A stretch of DNA of 64,000 nt, from positions 2,148,179 through 2,212,178 of the forward strand of contig CP126121.1 of NCBI GenBank assembly GCA_030123625.1. The letters run 5' to 3'. Source of the stretch: Nitrospira sp. (GTDB lineage Bacteria; Nitrospirota; Nitrospiria; Nitrospirales; Nitrospiraceae). The translations under genes and the position numbers were made by a program. Shown here in pieces: positions 8,139-17,070 of this stretch. The notes beneath the pieces are model-generated. The model worked only from the letters and a program-made list of their open reading frames with translations, had not been told where the DNA came from and did no database searches. The number at the start of each line of letters is the position of its first letter. Position 1 is the stretch's first letter.

Positions 8139-10628
8139 TCATGCGGAAACCCCCCTGAGGCGCAACACCGACGGCAGCTCTTTCACCACCGACTTCGAAA
8201 TGGCTCGCCCATCGAGTTCCGTGATGATTGTCACCGGTCCGCCTTGCCCACCGCCGCCGAACACGTCGCGCATGAATGATGCGCCGCGCTTGTTGAGCGG
8301 AATGACGGCCTCACTGCTCCCGGCTTCGCCCACCATGCCGAGCGTCGGCCCGGTCACGATGCCGCCGTCCGCAAACGCAAAGGCCATGAGGGCCCCGATT
8401 GCCGCCCCGATGATGGCCACGCCGGCCATGATCGCGACCGCGTAGGGAATGCCGAAAATCGTGGAGCTGGCGGCCCCAGCAATGGACGACAGAAAGGTCA
8501 TGAGGATGTCGCCGATCGTGGCAAACATGGGAATGATGGTTTCGCTGAAGAATCCAGTGATCGCGCCAGTGATAGCCCCAAACGTGCCCGTGATCGCGAT
8601 CCCCGCTCCCTCCCAAATCCCAACGGTCGCCGTCGCGGCGGCTGCATCCCCGGCCACGATCGTGGCGTTCTTCGCCGTATTAATGCCCATCTCGGCGGCA
8701 GCCGCCGAGGAGATGATCCCCAGCCTCACCGATGCAGTGACCGCCTCTCTCGCGAGGATCTGTACTCCTAAGTTCAAGAACCCCTGTAACACGGCCATCT
8801 GTGTCGACTTCCAGGCTTGCTCCACGAAATTCCCACCATTCACGGCAGCATTCGCGAGACCCGACGTCCAAGTCGTCGTAATTTGCGAGATGGAAAAGGC
8901 ATTGCTGTCCACGATGGCTTTCATTTGCTGCTGAAAAAAGGAGGGGTACGACTGGATCGCCTGTCGGCGCTTGGTATTCAACTCGATATCGAGATTCTCG
9001 AGCTCAGCCGCCCGCCTTTTTTCATCGAAAATGGACTCTTCGATTTTTCGTTTCCGCAGCGCCCCTTCGGCGTCGATCAACTGCATCCTGGCGCGGATTG
9101 CGTTCTCCGAGTTGCCGAAGAGGACACCCTCCGTCTGAAACATGGCCTGCTGGGCTTCATCCAAGACTTTGGCGTGGTCCACCGCCATTTCGAGCGCATC
9201 GTTCCGACGCAGCCAGGCCGCTTTGTTCTTGTCGAGCTCCGCTGTTCCTTTCGCTATCTGATCTGCGGCCATTGCGATGGCTTGTTCCCGCGTCAGCTCC
9301 GGCATGATGTTTAAAAGACCACGCACCGCCGCTTCCTTGGCTTCAATCGCTTCGACAAACGGGCCGCTGGTGGGCGGTTTCGAGAGTTCTTCATTCAGCA
9401 ATCGCACCCGATCCTCCTCCATGACCATCTGCGCGAAGAGTTTATTGCGCTCCGCCTCCTCGGCTCTCATCGCTGCCATCTTCGTATTGTGCATTTCGTT
9501 GAGAACCTTCCCGAGAGCCTCCTGGGCATGTTGCTCTGCGCGGAAGTCCACCACATGGGAGTTCTGATCAGGACCTTGGCCGATCAGCTTGGTGGCCGTG
9601 ACCTTCACTTCCGGCACTTGGAGCACCGGCTCTTTATCAAGTGCGTCGATGGCACGCCGTACCTTGATGAGCTTCTCAGCTTCCTTGTTGATCAGACTGA
9701 TGTTGTTCAGCGCTTGCTTCCAGGCCCCACTGCTGAACGCCTCCCTCGAAAACAAGACGGAGCCCAGCTCCTTCGCGGCAAGTCCGATATGGGTGATCCG
9801 GATCGCCAATGTATCCAGTGCGACATCCACCTCACGGGCCACGTGCGCAAGAAATCCGAGAGCCTCGGCCAGTAACTCGGCGCCGAGTTTTACGGTGGGC
9901 GCAAACACTGATCCCAGATTGAGCTTGAGGGCATTGGCCGCGACGCCCAGATCATCCAAAGCCTTGTCCGCCTGTTTGAGCGCCTTATTTTGCAGATCGG
10001 ATAATTGGGCGCCGAAACGCTGTGCGGCATTCATCGATTCGTCGAAGGCCTCGCTGCCTTCATTCAGCATGGGAATCAGGTCCAGCCCGGCTTTTCCTAA
10101 AAACTCGATCGCCAGCCTGGCCTTGTCCGCCCCATCCGGCATGCTCTTGAACCGGTCCGACAAGGCACGAATCACCGATTCCGTCGATCCCAACTCGTTG
10201 ACTGAGAGGCCCATTTCGTCAAATGCCGCTGCGGCTTTACTGGCTGGATCCTTCGCTTCCACCATTTTCGATGACAGCGTCTTCATGGCCGTCGTCAAGG
10301 ACTCCGCTTGAATATCGTTCTCTGCCATGATCACAGACCAACTCTGGAGCGTTTTTAAGGCGATGCCGGTCTTCTGGCTCAATTGATCCAGCTTATCGAC
10401 CTGTTCGGCGGCGCTCGCGGTGAGCGCCACAGCTCCGGCCGCTGCCGCGGCGCCGCCCTTCGAAAAATTCATGAAATTGTCGAGGGCTTTGCCGAGGCTG
10501 CCGCCGATGGCCTGGCCTGCCGATTCCGCCCCATCCGTGAAGCGATCCAGCGTCCGCTGGGCCTGCTCCATCGCCTTGATGAATGGATTGTTATCAGCGA
10601 CAAGTTCGAGCGCGAGTCGATTGGCCAT
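8139..10628 (-). CDS. Phage tail tape measure protein
   Basis: An 829-residue protein with the tape-measure plan. It has a helical N-terminal region, with DNFMNFSKGGAAAAAGAVAL and KTGIALKTLQSWS resembling the conserved tape-measure domain. Long alpha-helical, Ala/Glu/Lys-rich stretches run to about residue 590. A hydrophobic Ala/Gly-rich segment spans about residues 620-760, and a GGIVTGPTLGMVGEAGSSEAVIPL motif sits near the end, common in tail tape measures. It would set tail length and help DNA entry. SD AAAGGAG precedes the ATG. It directly follows the small terminase gene, an abnormal neighbour that suggests a large deletion between them. Confidence 0.88.
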   Translation of the reverse strand: MANRLALELVADNNPFIKAMEQAQRTLDRFTDGAESAGQAIGGSLGKALDNFMNFSKGGAAAAAGAVALTASAAEQVDKLDQLSQKTGIALKTLQSWSVIMAENDIQAESLTTAMKTLSSKMVEAKDPASKAAAAFDEMGLSVNELGSTESVIRALSDRFKSMPDGADKARLAIEFLGKAGLDLIPMLNEGSEAFDESMNAAQRFGAQLSDLQNKALKQADKALDDLGVAANALKLNLGSVFAPTVKLGAELLAEALGFLAHVAREVDVALDTLAIRITHIGLAAKELGSVLFSREAFSSGAWKQALNNISLINKEAEKLIKVRRAIDALDKEPVLQVPEVKVTATKLIGQGPDQNSHVVDFRAEQHAQEALGKVLNEMHNTKMAAMRAEEAERNKLFAQMVMEEDRVRLLNEELSKPPTSGPFVEAIEAKEAAVRGLLNIMPELTREQAIAMAADQIAKGTAELDKNKAAWLRRNDALEMAVDHAKVLDEAQQAMFQTEGVLFGNSENAIRARMQLIDAEGALRKRKIEESIFDEKRRAAELENLDIELNTKRRQAIQSYPSFFQQQMKAIVDSNAFSISQITTTWTSGLANAAVNGGNFVEQAWKSTQMAVLQGFLNLGVQILAREAVTASVRLGIISSAAAAEMGINTAKNATIVAGDAAAATATVGIWEGAGIAITGTFGAITGAITGFFSETIIPMFATIGDILMTFLSSIAGAASSTIFGIPYAVAIMAGVAIIGAAIGALMAFAFADGGIVTGPTLGMVGEAGSSEAVIPLNKRGASFMRDVFGGGGQGGPVTIITELDGRAISKSVVKELPSVLRLRGVSA

Positions 10629-10646
10629 ACCTTTCTCCTTTGCGAC

Positions 10647-11123
10647 TTACCTGAAGAACCGAGAAATCCCTGGCAATTCCTCTTGATTGCCATCGGGCAA
10701 TTTCTTGACCCGACTGTGCGCGACCGGGGACGCGCCGAGTTCCGTCAACGCGCGATGGTACGCCGTTCTCGCGGCATCTCGGATGCGCACTTCCGGCCGC
10801 ATGCGAATCACCGTACCCGCTTCGCCATTGGTTTCATACGTCAGCCCTTTTGCTTGGATGATCTCGTCTGCCTTCATGAGCTGCGCGTAGGCATTGCACG
10901 CGATCAGCAACATGCCGCCTGACGCCGGCGACAGAATCGGCGCGAGGCGCTCCACGAGCCGATCCCATTCTTGATCGGCCCACACATCGAGACCTGCTGG
11001 CTTCTCGATGTCCCCGGCGACAAACGGCTCGCCAGTGGCGAGCGGCGACTTGTCGAGGGGCCTTTTACCGGCATTGCCGGACAGAAGCTTCATCGCGAGG
11101 TCTTTGGGCTTGCGACCTTTCAT
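10647..11123 (-). CDS. Phage terminase small subunit, P27 family
   Basis: A 158-residue protein starting MKGRKPKDLAMKLLSGNAGKR, which matches the P27-type small terminase beginning (GRKPK...LxGNPGKR). It contains LDVWADQEWDRLVERLAPI and AYAQLMKADEIIQAKG, also typical. The small subunit recognises the packaging site and guides the large terminase. The frame is open upstream to 11363, but this ATG overlaps the preceding stop by 4 nt (ATGA) and gives the family N-terminus. No large terminase follows; the next gene is the tape measure. Confidence 0.85.
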   Translation of the reverse strand: MKGRKPKDLAMKLLSGNAGKRPLDKSPLATGEPFVAGDIEKPAGLDVWADQEWDRLVERLAPILSPASGGMLLIACNAYAQLMKADEIIQAKGLTYETNGEAGTVIRMRPEVRIRDAARTAYHRALTELGASPVAHSRVKKLPDGNQEELPGISRFFR

Positions 11124-11491
11124 GATGACTCCCCCCGATTGGGAATCGCTGGGATGCAATTCACGGAATGACAGAGCCCGATGTACGCCCGTTGATAGGG
11201 CTTGAAATACATTGCGTTGAGGCGGCGAGCCTGCAGAGCGGGCAATCGTTGGCGCATGCGCACGATGCGACTGAAGATCCACGCTGCCGCCTTCAGGTAC
11301 AGGACATCGCCAGGGAGCATCCCACCGGGTTGACACGTGCGTTCCGCCACAAGACGGTGCCATTCCTGCACGCCAATCGAATCGAGTCCGGACGGAATCT
11401 GCAAAGTAACTGGGCGTTGTCGCCGGGTTTCTCGATGAATGCCCGAGTTGTTCGATGTGTTGTTCTCGGATACGAGAGCGTTCTTATTCAT
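11120..11491 (-). CDS. Hypothetical phage protein
   Basis: A 123-residue protein not recognised. The N-terminus is Asn/Thr/Arg-rich and the middle has TLQIPSGLDSIGVQEWHRLV, with a basic helical segment (FSRIVRMRQRLPALQARRL) after it. Its stop overlaps the small terminase start by 4 nt, so the two are translationally coupled and probably work together or are co-expressed. No membrane segments or metal motifs are seen. Confidence 0.55.
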   Translation of the reverse strand: MNKNALVSENNTSNNSGIHRETRRQRPVTLQIPSGLDSIGVQEWHRLVAERTCQPGGMLPGDVLYLKAAAWIFSRIVRMRQRLPALQARRLNAMYFKPYQRAYIGLCHSVNCIPAIPNRGESS

Positions 11492-11602
11492 ACTTACCTT
11501 CCTCAGAAGGGGGAAAATAAACGTATTTTCGCGGGAATAAATGGTGGGATGAAAAACACGGTCTAGGCTTGAAGATACTGGAGATTTGCTCCCCCTTCCA
11601 CC

Positions 11603-11944
11603 TCATGACATTCTTCTTTCACGAGCCGTCTTGGCCTTATGGCATTTGCCACATAAGGCTTGAAGATTACTGTCGTCTTCACTGCCACCGAACCGCCTTG
11701 GGATCTTGTGATCAACATCCGTCGTCGGTTTACCGCACCGCACACAGAACGGATGCCGCTTGATATATTCCTTCCGCCGCTGCTGCCAGGCATAACCATA
11801 GCCGCGTTGCGTCGAACTTCCGCGTCGATCATCGTACAACCGTGGCTTGTCCTTCGGCGGCGGTGCAGGCCGCGCATGCACCGCACAGCGCCCGAGTGAG
11901 GGACAACCAGCCACCGGGCATGGTCTTGGCGGCAGCATCGGCAT
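11603..11944 (-). CDS. HNH endonuclease
   Basis: A 113-residue HNH nuclease. The zinc-type motif FCVRCGK (CxxC) precedes VDHKIPRRFGGSEDDSNLQALCGKCHKAKT, giving the DH...N...CxxCH arrangement of the family. The N-terminus has CPVAGCPSLGRC, another small Cys cluster. In phages such proteins sit beside the terminase genes and take part in DNA packaging or cleavage; here it lies two genes away from the small terminase. The start ATG overlaps the stop of the upstream small gene (TAATG). Confidence 0.88.
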   Translation of the reverse strand: MPMLPPRPCPVAGCPSLGRCAVHARPAPPPKDKPRLYDDRRGSSTQRGYGYAWQQRRKEYIKRHPFCVRCGKPTTDVDHKIPRRFGGSEDDSNLQALCGKCHKAKTARERRMS

Positions 11945-12150
11945 TAGGCCGTTCCTTGGTAATGTACTAATGCTGAAAGCCGCCTGGACGAATCCGGAAG
12001 CGCAAGCTCAATAGGTTTTCTGGTGCCCGTGCTTGGCAAAACCGGCCCGTAGTCTTCCAACATGGCAGTAGGATTCTTGCCCTGCATCTCCCAAAGCTGT
12101 AATAGCTCTACACTCCACGGCAGAACATACAGGCCATCGTACCTAGCCAC
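11944..12150 (-). CDS. Small hypothetical protein between replication-type and HNH genes
   Basis: About 68 residues if translation begins at GTG 12150, which overlaps the end of the upstream gene by 8 bp. The stop overlaps the HNH start as TAATG. The frame is open to 12327, but that would overlap the upstream gene by 185 bp, so the shorter form is preferred. The product begins ARYDGLYVLPWSVELLQLWE and is not recognised. Tight coupling on both sides supports expression. Confidence 0.45.
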   Translation of the reverse strand: MARYDGLYVLPWSVELLQLWEMQGKNPTAMLEDYGPVLPSTGTRKPIELALPDSSRRLSALVHYQGTA

Positions 12151-13132
12151 AGGCGACTTCGTTCTCAGCCTGCACAGATGCCAATCGTTCAGTCCTGTCA
12201 GGCACACGTCCAACAGCCGTTTCGGCCGTGTAGGAATTAGTTGGCCCTTTGTGATCGGCTGAAAAGCTGAAGGCGTCTCGGCCCAGAATCTTCGACAATG
12301 CTGCGGCCGCCTCAGGAGGGCATTCAACCGTCTCCCTGTTCACCGTCGGGGTGGATTGAAAGGCCTTCGGTCCAACCATGGGAGCTCGAATAGGGCCGGT
12401 CTTTAACTGGGTCCGCAGGCTTTCACAATCCCGTACTAAGAGATTCGGCGGATGTCCTGCCTTGACGTACAACGGCGCGTTCAGGCTGACATAAAACGCT
12501 GCCACCAAAGGGGCTTCCTCTGCCCCGAGTCGATCTACCAGCTGACACAGCAACGCATTGGTTTTTGCGTTTCGTACAGGCTCGACTCGATAGCGTTTCA
12601 CATACCCGTCCGCATAGGCTCGATAGGTGGCCTCACCTTTCGGCTGTTCGGGACTTCGCTTCTTGGGAACCGAACGGACGCCGGTGTCGGGCGGATGCCC
12701 GGCACCAATGTCTTTGGAAAGATCACTGGAAAGATAATCTGGAAAGATTGGGTGAACTGGCTTCACCTGCGCTGGTGAAGTGACTTCACTTTTTTGGTGA
12801 ACTGAGTTCACTAAAGGTGGTGAAGGAGCTTCATTAGTTCGATTACCTAGTGTATCCAGTTCTGTGAACCTGTAGTGATTCGTTTTCGAACCAGAAGGGC
12901 GGTATATGGAGAGGACCCCTTTGTCTCTCAAGGCCTGCAACGTCAAGATAACGCCACGACGGCTATGGAGCGATTCCTCGGCCAAATGCGACAGAGAGGC
13001 CCACACATGTCCTTTCTCCTCGTGATGGTAGTCCGCCAGGACGAAGAGCACCAATTTCTCGCCTTTTGTGATAGCCTCTCCGTTCGGAGCCACCCGTAAC
13101 TTTTTCACGTAGCTTGTGGCTGCCCAACTCAT
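12143..13132 (-). CDS. Helix-turn-helix replication-type phage protein
   Basis: A 329-residue protein. The first 100 residues form a winged-helix domain seen in phage/plasmid replication initiators: GEAITKGEKLVLFVLADYHHEEKGHVWAS, LSHLAEESLHSRRGVILTLQALRDKGVLS. The rest is mostly polar with a Pro-rich middle. The start chosen (MSWAATSYVKK) follows GAGG at suitable distance; an in-frame ATG 45 bp upstream exists. Role in replication or transcription of the element is inferred from the domain and position among early genes. Confidence 0.65.
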   Translation of the reverse strand: MSWAATSYVKKLRVAPNGEAITKGEKLVLFVLADYHHEEKGHVWASLSHLAEESLHSRRGVILTLQALRDKGVLSIYRPSGSKTNHYRFTELDTLGNRTNEAPSPPLVNSVHQKSEVTSPAQVKPVHPIFPDYLSSDLSKDIGAGHPPDTGVRSVPKKRSPEQPKGEATYRAYADGYVKRYRVEPVRNAKTNALLCQLVDRLGAEEAPLVAAFYVSLNAPLYVKAGHPPNLLVRDCESLRTQLKTGPIRAPMVGPKAFQSTPTVNRETVECPPEAAAALSKILGRDAFSFSADHKGPTNSYTAETAVGRVPDRTERLASVQAENEVACG

Positions 13133-13203
13133 CGCGTGGAACCTCGTTTCCGCTCGTATTCCTGGCTCCAATGACAATCGGGGACACTCATTCAGGTCTC
13201 ACC

Positions 13204-13566
13204 CTACGCGCGTGCGTCATCGCCATTCCCTTCAATAGCCGGCAGTGGATTCTCGATATCGCCAACACGCCCGGCCCGAAGGGAGGCCGCTTCATCCTGC
13301 GTGAGGATGCCGCGTTCTTCGCTCTGATCAATCAGTTTCAATGCATCAAAAAAAGACGGTCGCAGCTCCACATCGGCGAGATATTGATAGAGAGTTTTTT
13401 GCTCTGGCGGCATCACGCGAACCATCTTCGCCATCTCATCGAACGCGAAGTGCGTCATGCGCAGCAGCATCATGCATTGCCGAGCACACCACCGGGGGAC
13501 TTCGTCATTCGGCGGCTCCTGTAGCGTGGTTCGACCAGCCCGGTTCGCTTTGTGGATCTTCCGCAC
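13204..13566 (-). CDS. Hypothetical phage early protein
   Basis: A 120-residue protein from a GTG start preceded by GGAGG 7 bp upstream. It is largely helical by composition, with WCARQCMMLLRMTHFAFDEM and a C-terminal acidic tail (VGDIENPLPAIEGNGDDARA). No known family recognised. It belongs to the same minus-strand operon as its neighbours. Confidence 0.5.
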   Translation of the reverse strand: MRKIHKANRAGRTTLQEPPNDEVPRWCARQCMMLLRMTHFAFDEMAKMVRVMPPEQKTLYQYLADVELRPSFFDALKLIDQSEERGILTQDEAASLRAGRVGDIENPLPAIEGNGDDARA

Positions 13567-13642
13567 GATGAGTCCTCCATCCCTTTAGCGCATGTCGTGG
13601 CGAGGCCAACAGGCGCTCATCTCCGAAGACGAAACAGACGCT

Positions 13643-13957
13643 CTAGCGTCCGATCATGGACCAACACAGGTTTCGCAAATCGATATCATCAGGAGCCATG
13701 CCGAACCGACCACTTCGTACACCAAATGGGCGGCCAGAGGACACCGCACCTACGCGTCGGTCCTGAGACGCCTGGCCTGGCCAGGACGAAGGCCGCCGCC
13801 CCGCCTCGAGATCGCGAACCCGCCGGACGACTGCCTCGAACCGGACGGCCAGGCGCCTCGCCACATCGGGCGATGTGTTTCTGGCCCGAGCCATCGCCTT
13901 CTTCAGTTCGCGGGCGAGGTCGAGGAGCATGATTACCTCATCTGCAGATCTTCTCAT
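13643..13957 (-). CDS. Hypothetical phage early protein
   Basis: A 104-residue basic protein. The first half is helical and Arg-rich (LLDLARELKKAMARARN, VRFEAVVRRVRDLEAG), which would suit nucleic-acid binding, but no family is recognised. AGGAGG lies just before the ATG, supporting the start. It is 18 bp downstream of the next gene in the operon. Confidence 0.5.
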   Translation of the reverse strand: MRRSADEVIMLLDLARELKKAMARARNTSPDVARRLAVRFEAVVRRVRDLEAGRRPSSWPGQASQDRRVGAVSSGRPFGVRSGRFGMAPDDIDLRNLCWSMIGR

Positions 13958-13975
13958 CGTGCTCCTCCTGAACCA

Positions 13976-14476
13976 TTACAGGCTCTCCAACACAATCGGC
14001 GGGCCCGGCGCCACGTCGAGCGGCCGCGGGTCCAATACCACGTCGATCGGCTCATGCCGAAGAAGGCGCGCCACTTCCTCAGCCGTCACACAGCCCGCGA
14101 CGCGGGCCGCTTCGCTACAGGTTGCAAGAAGACAGGCATGGGCCCCACTGTCTACAACGCTGAGCACCTCCCGAAAGTGCAGCTTCGACATGTCGTACCC
14201 GCTCCCGCCGATAGCCCGAGACAGTCCACGTGCACAAGCTTGCCATTCACAGACGCTCGCCAGGGCATTCAGATAGCGACGAACCCGAATCTTCATTAAG
14301 CGATGCACCCGCTTGGCGAGATCCGCATGTTGTTGCGCGACATCCCCATGGACGTCCAGCGGAAGCCACGTTTCCGTGTCGGCCTGGCCTTGTGCCGTTA
14401 AGGTCACGAGTGAGCGCCCGCTCCCATCGGGAAATGCATCCAGGCGCTCTATGTACGAGGCAGGATCTGATATCAT
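13976..14476 (-). CDS. Hypothetical phage protein
   Basis: A 166-residue protein of unknown function. It contains TWLPLDVHGDVAQQHADLA, a basic RVHRLMKIRVRRYLNAL helix, and three or four Cys in the middle. The ATG overlaps the previous stop by 4 nt (ATGA at 14473-14476), so it is coupled to the coiled-coil gene upstream. Confidence 0.5.
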   Translation of the reverse strand: MISDPASYIERLDAFPDGSGRSLVTLTAQGQADTETWLPLDVHGDVAQQHADLAKRVHRLMKIRVRRYLNALASVCEWQACARGLSRAIGGSGYDMSKLHFREVLSVVDSGAHACLLATCSEAARVAGCVTAEEVARLLRHEPIDVVLDPRPLDVAPGPPIVLESL

Positions 14477-15153
14477 TCCTCTCCCTGATCCGCCAGGTCG
14501 AGCTCCGTGAGCGTGCCCTGCTGTAAGGCCAGACGCTCAGACTCGGTGAGAAACTGCCAGTAGACCAACTCGCGTAATTGCCCGCTGAGCCACGAGTGAA
14601 TGTCCTCCACGCCGTTCAGAAAATTCACATGCACAAATGGTGGTAAATGTCCCGTCCGCTGCACGCCCCGACGATTCAGTTCCAAACGGAGATCCTCTTG
14701 CGTGCGGATCGACTGATGTAGATGCAGCATCGCGTTGATGGTGGCGCGCACATTGTGACGATGGAGGACTTTCACCGTGCGGCAGGCGGCCGCGTCCAGC
14801 TCCGCTTCACGATTGAGAATGTCCTGGTCGCCCTGTAAGATCGCTCGACGCAGACCGTCCACGGTCTTGTCGAGCATCCTGAGTTCGTCATGTAAGGTTT
14901 GGAGTTCCCCCATCTCAACCGAGGGGTTTTCGAGCAACGCTTCTGCAATCCGCTCCGCGCTAATGGCAGATTGCGCCCGCAGCAAGTCTTGCTGAATGGT
15001 ATCGATGCGTTGCTGGCTGTCGTGTAACCGGCTTCGTAACGTGTTCTGCCGTGTGACAAGGGCTCTTAAGATGTCATCAGCGCTCCGGTCAGGCAGCGAA
15101 TCGAAAACCGAGAGAGGGGCGTCGAGTGTTGGCTGCGTCTTTGTTTTAGCCAT
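14473..15153 (-). CDS. Coiled-coil hypothetical phage protein
   Basis: A 226-residue protein with a long central coiled coil: heptad-like runs such as TLRSRLHDSQQRIDTIQQDL and ELRMLDKTVDGLRRAILQGD cover about residues 30-120. A perfect AAGGAGG lies 6 bp before the ATG at 15153; the frame continues upstream but lacks such a site. Function unknown; the structure suggests an oligomeric scaffold or a partner of the next gene, with which it overlaps by 4 nt. Confidence 0.6.
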   Translation of the reverse strand: MAKTKTQPTLDAPLSVFDSLPDRSADDILRALVTRQNTLRSRLHDSQQRIDTIQQDLLRAQSAISAERIAEALLENPSVEMGELQTLHDELRMLDKTVDGLRRAILQGDQDILNREAELDAAACRTVKVLHRHNVRATINAMLHLHQSIRTQEDLRLELNRRGVQRTGHLPPFVHVNFLNGVEDIHSWLSGQLRELVYWQFLTESERLALQQGTLTELDLADQGEE

Positions 15154-15295
15154 GCGAAACCTCCTTGTGACCGTCACCGCCGTCGTTCCATCGGTCTGGC
15201 GGATCATTGTGAAATCGTCCGTCAACCTCTCGCATAAACTGCTCTGCAAGATCGGCCGGGACCTCTGGCTTGGTACGAGTGTGGTCCGAGTTCAT
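15146..15295 (-). CDS. Small hypothetical protein (49 aa)
   Basis: A 49-residue acidic protein (MNSDHTRTKPEVPADLAEQF...). The start overlaps the upstream stop by 4 nt (ATGA) and its end overlaps the coiled-coil gene start by 8 bp, so it sits in a chain of coupled genes. No family recognised. It is too short to be certain, but the coupling and protein-like composition support it. Confidence 0.5.
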   Translation of the reverse strand: MNSDHTRTKPEVPADLAEQFMREVDGRFHNDPPDRWNDGGDGHKEVSHG

Positions 15296-15423
15296 AACCA
15301 GTCATTGATTAAGGCGCAATGCAGGCCGGCGCCGCAGCTAGACCCAGCGGATCGAGATCTGCGGTTCCTGGCCGTCGTGCGCGCTAACGACGGACACGCA
15401 CGCTCTTCGTTGTGTTTCATCAT
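15292..15423 (-). CDS. Small hypothetical protein (43 aa)
   Basis: A 43-residue Arg/Ser-rich product (MMKHNEERACPSLARTTARN...) that starts 2 bp after the XRE-gene stop and whose stop overlaps the next start. Composition is less protein-like than its neighbour; it may only bridge translation between genes. Confidence 0.35.
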   Translation of the reverse strand: MMKHNEERACPSLARTTARNRRSRSAGSSCGAGLHCALINDWL

Positions 15424-15425
15424 CG

Positions 15426-15644
15426 TCACGCCGCCGTCGGTGGATCGGACTGCTCGCCAGATGGCCAAAGCGATGGCACATCTACACCTAGGGCCCGAGC
15501 AAGCTTTTCTTTTGTGGGTAAAGTTGGGACATGTCCGTGTCGCTCAATGGCGATAATCGTTCCCGCTCCGACTCGGGCTCGTACTGCGACTGCCGCAATA
15601 GGCAAGCCGTTCGCCAATCGGATGGATCTGAGTTTTGAGTCCAT
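15426..15644 (-). CDS. XRE-family helix-turn-helix regulator
   Basis: A 72-residue Cro/CI-type DNA-binding protein: LRSIRLANGLPIAAVAVRARVGAGTIIAIERHG then PTLPTKEKLARALGVDVPSLWP. This is the five-helix XRE domain with almost nothing else. The start at 15644 follows GGAGG 7 bp upstream; a longer frame exists. Probably a regulator of the element, standing inside the minus-strand operon. Confidence 0.85.
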   Translation of the reverse strand: MDSKLRSIRLANGLPIAAVAVRARVGAGTIIAIERHGHVPTLPTKEKLARALGVDVPSLWPSGEQSDPPTAA

Positions 15645-15752
15645 GGTGACTTTCCTCCTGCTATTATTCCTTCCACGCACTGTGTTTTACGCAGGTGCAT
15701 GATAAGAGGCCAGGAATAAAGCTCAGGAACTTTGTTCTCTTGCCCATATTGT

Positions 15753-16703
15753 CTACTGATGAGAGGGGAAGCGCTCTTCCAGAAGTTGCTGCACATCCGG
15801 CAAAGAAAGAATCGTTTTGGCAAGCGGATCGCCAAGATGAAGGCGGACAGATGTGACTGGTTCATTGAGCCAGCTGCGATACTGCTTTTCAAAGACTTCC
15901 GGCGAAGCCGACTTTCTACCCAAGTCCTTCCCAGCAACATATCTTGCACAAGCCTTGGGCACTGAAGTTCCCGCTAAGTGCAGAAGATGGATGTCAAGGC
16001 AATTTTCATCCCATTCCAGCTTCGTGGCGGTCTTCTTACGATCAGACCTATGCCCGCGGCCTGAGCCTGAAAATCCGAGTGCAATATCCAGACTCCGTAT
16101 TTTGTTGATTCCACGGTCTCTGAAAAGTTGGGCCATCGTCTCCAGACACCAGCCAAAGTGAGCAATGGATTCAGATGACTCTAAATGCATTGGCCACATA
16201 TCGGCCATGTACAGGATGCCTTGCACCGCTTGCTGCGCGTCTGGAAGTTCGGTCATGACAGATTCGATTTGCTGTTTCGTCAGGGTAAAACTATGAAACT
16301 CTTTTCCAAGGTCCTCCCCAGTAGCAAGCAGTCGCGCACTTACCCTGGCGACTTCCCAAGTCTGATAGCAGGGAAGAACAATTTCTCTCAGCAAGTCAAA
16401 AGCCTTAGCAATTGATTCCAATTCATTGCTGACAACCAATTCTTTGTAGGCGCGTCGGATGTTCAGCGGATTCATGCAAAACCAATCTCGTCTCCCGCTA
16501 ATCCTTATGTCTGGAAAGATCTCCTGAAGCGCCGACTTAATCTGGAGCTCTGGAATGTACCCCTTAAACGACATGGATTCAGGCTTCGACTGTAAAGCTA
16601 CGGTGTACTTCTCCAGCACTTTTTCAAGTGTGCCTTGAGAAGGCTTGGCAGCATGATGAGACGCTGCCTTTCCATCAGCTTTTCGCTTCTTTGCCGCTGG
16701 CAT
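15753..16703 (-). CDS. Hypothetical protein with basic N-terminus
   Basis: A 316-residue protein, not recognised. The first 20 residues are Lys/Ala-rich (MPAAKKRKADGKAASHHAAK), followed by a mixed alpha/beta body. The segment GRGHRSDRKKTATKLEWDEN is strongly basic. AGGAGGG lies directly before the ATG. AT content is a little higher than in neighbouring phage genes, which suggests it may be separate cargo rather than a phage core gene. Confidence 0.55.
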   Translation of the reverse strand: MPAAKKRKADGKAASHHAAKPSQGTLEKVLEKYTVALQSKPESMSFKGYIPELQIKSALQEIFPDIRISGRRDWFCMNPLNIRRAYKELVVSNELESIAKAFDLLREIVLPCYQTWEVARVSARLLATGEDLGKEFHSFTLTKQQIESVMTELPDAQQAVQGILYMADMWPMHLESSESIAHFGWCLETMAQLFRDRGINKIRSLDIALGFSGSGRGHRSDRKKTATKLEWDENCLDIHLLHLAGTSVPKACARYVAGKDLGRKSASPEVFEKQYRSWLNEPVTSVRLHLGDPLAKTILSLPDVQQLLEERFPSHQ

Positions 16704-16827
16704 ATCCCTCCTGTAGGGTCCTGGCTGAGAAATGGGGCACGGGCGCCAGGAAACGCCCGCCGGCTGGTTCATGAGGCCAGCCGTTGCCCCTGAGAGCCGT
16801 TATCAACACGTCACAACAGATCGGATG

Positions 16828-17022
16828 CTAGACCGCTCGCGGTCGCCTGCGCGGCACCGTTTCTTCAACCCGTGTGTACACCACGCGTGCAAGAAAATCC
16901 GTAGGACTGGGACAACGACGTTTAAACCTTCTGAATTCTAGTTCTCCTTGTGTTGTGTCACTGAGCAGCAGTCCCAACGGGCCGAATTCACCGTCGGGAC
17001 TGACATCACACACCTGATACAT
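16828..17022 (-). CDS. Possible small protein (64 aa)
   Basis: A 64-residue reading frame (MYQVCDVSPDGEFGPLGLLL...) with a basic C-terminal half. Composition is protein-like, but there is no clear ribosome binding site. It lies in the 370-bp stretch between better-supported genes; nothing else is seen there. Confidence 0.35.
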   Translation of the reverse strand: MYQVCDVSPDGEFGPLGLLLSDTTQGELEFRRFKRRCPSPTDFLARVVYTRVEETVPRRRPRAV

Positions 17023-17070
17023 GACTTCTGATCGTCGCCTCGGACACGATTCCTTCTAGTCGTGATCCAG

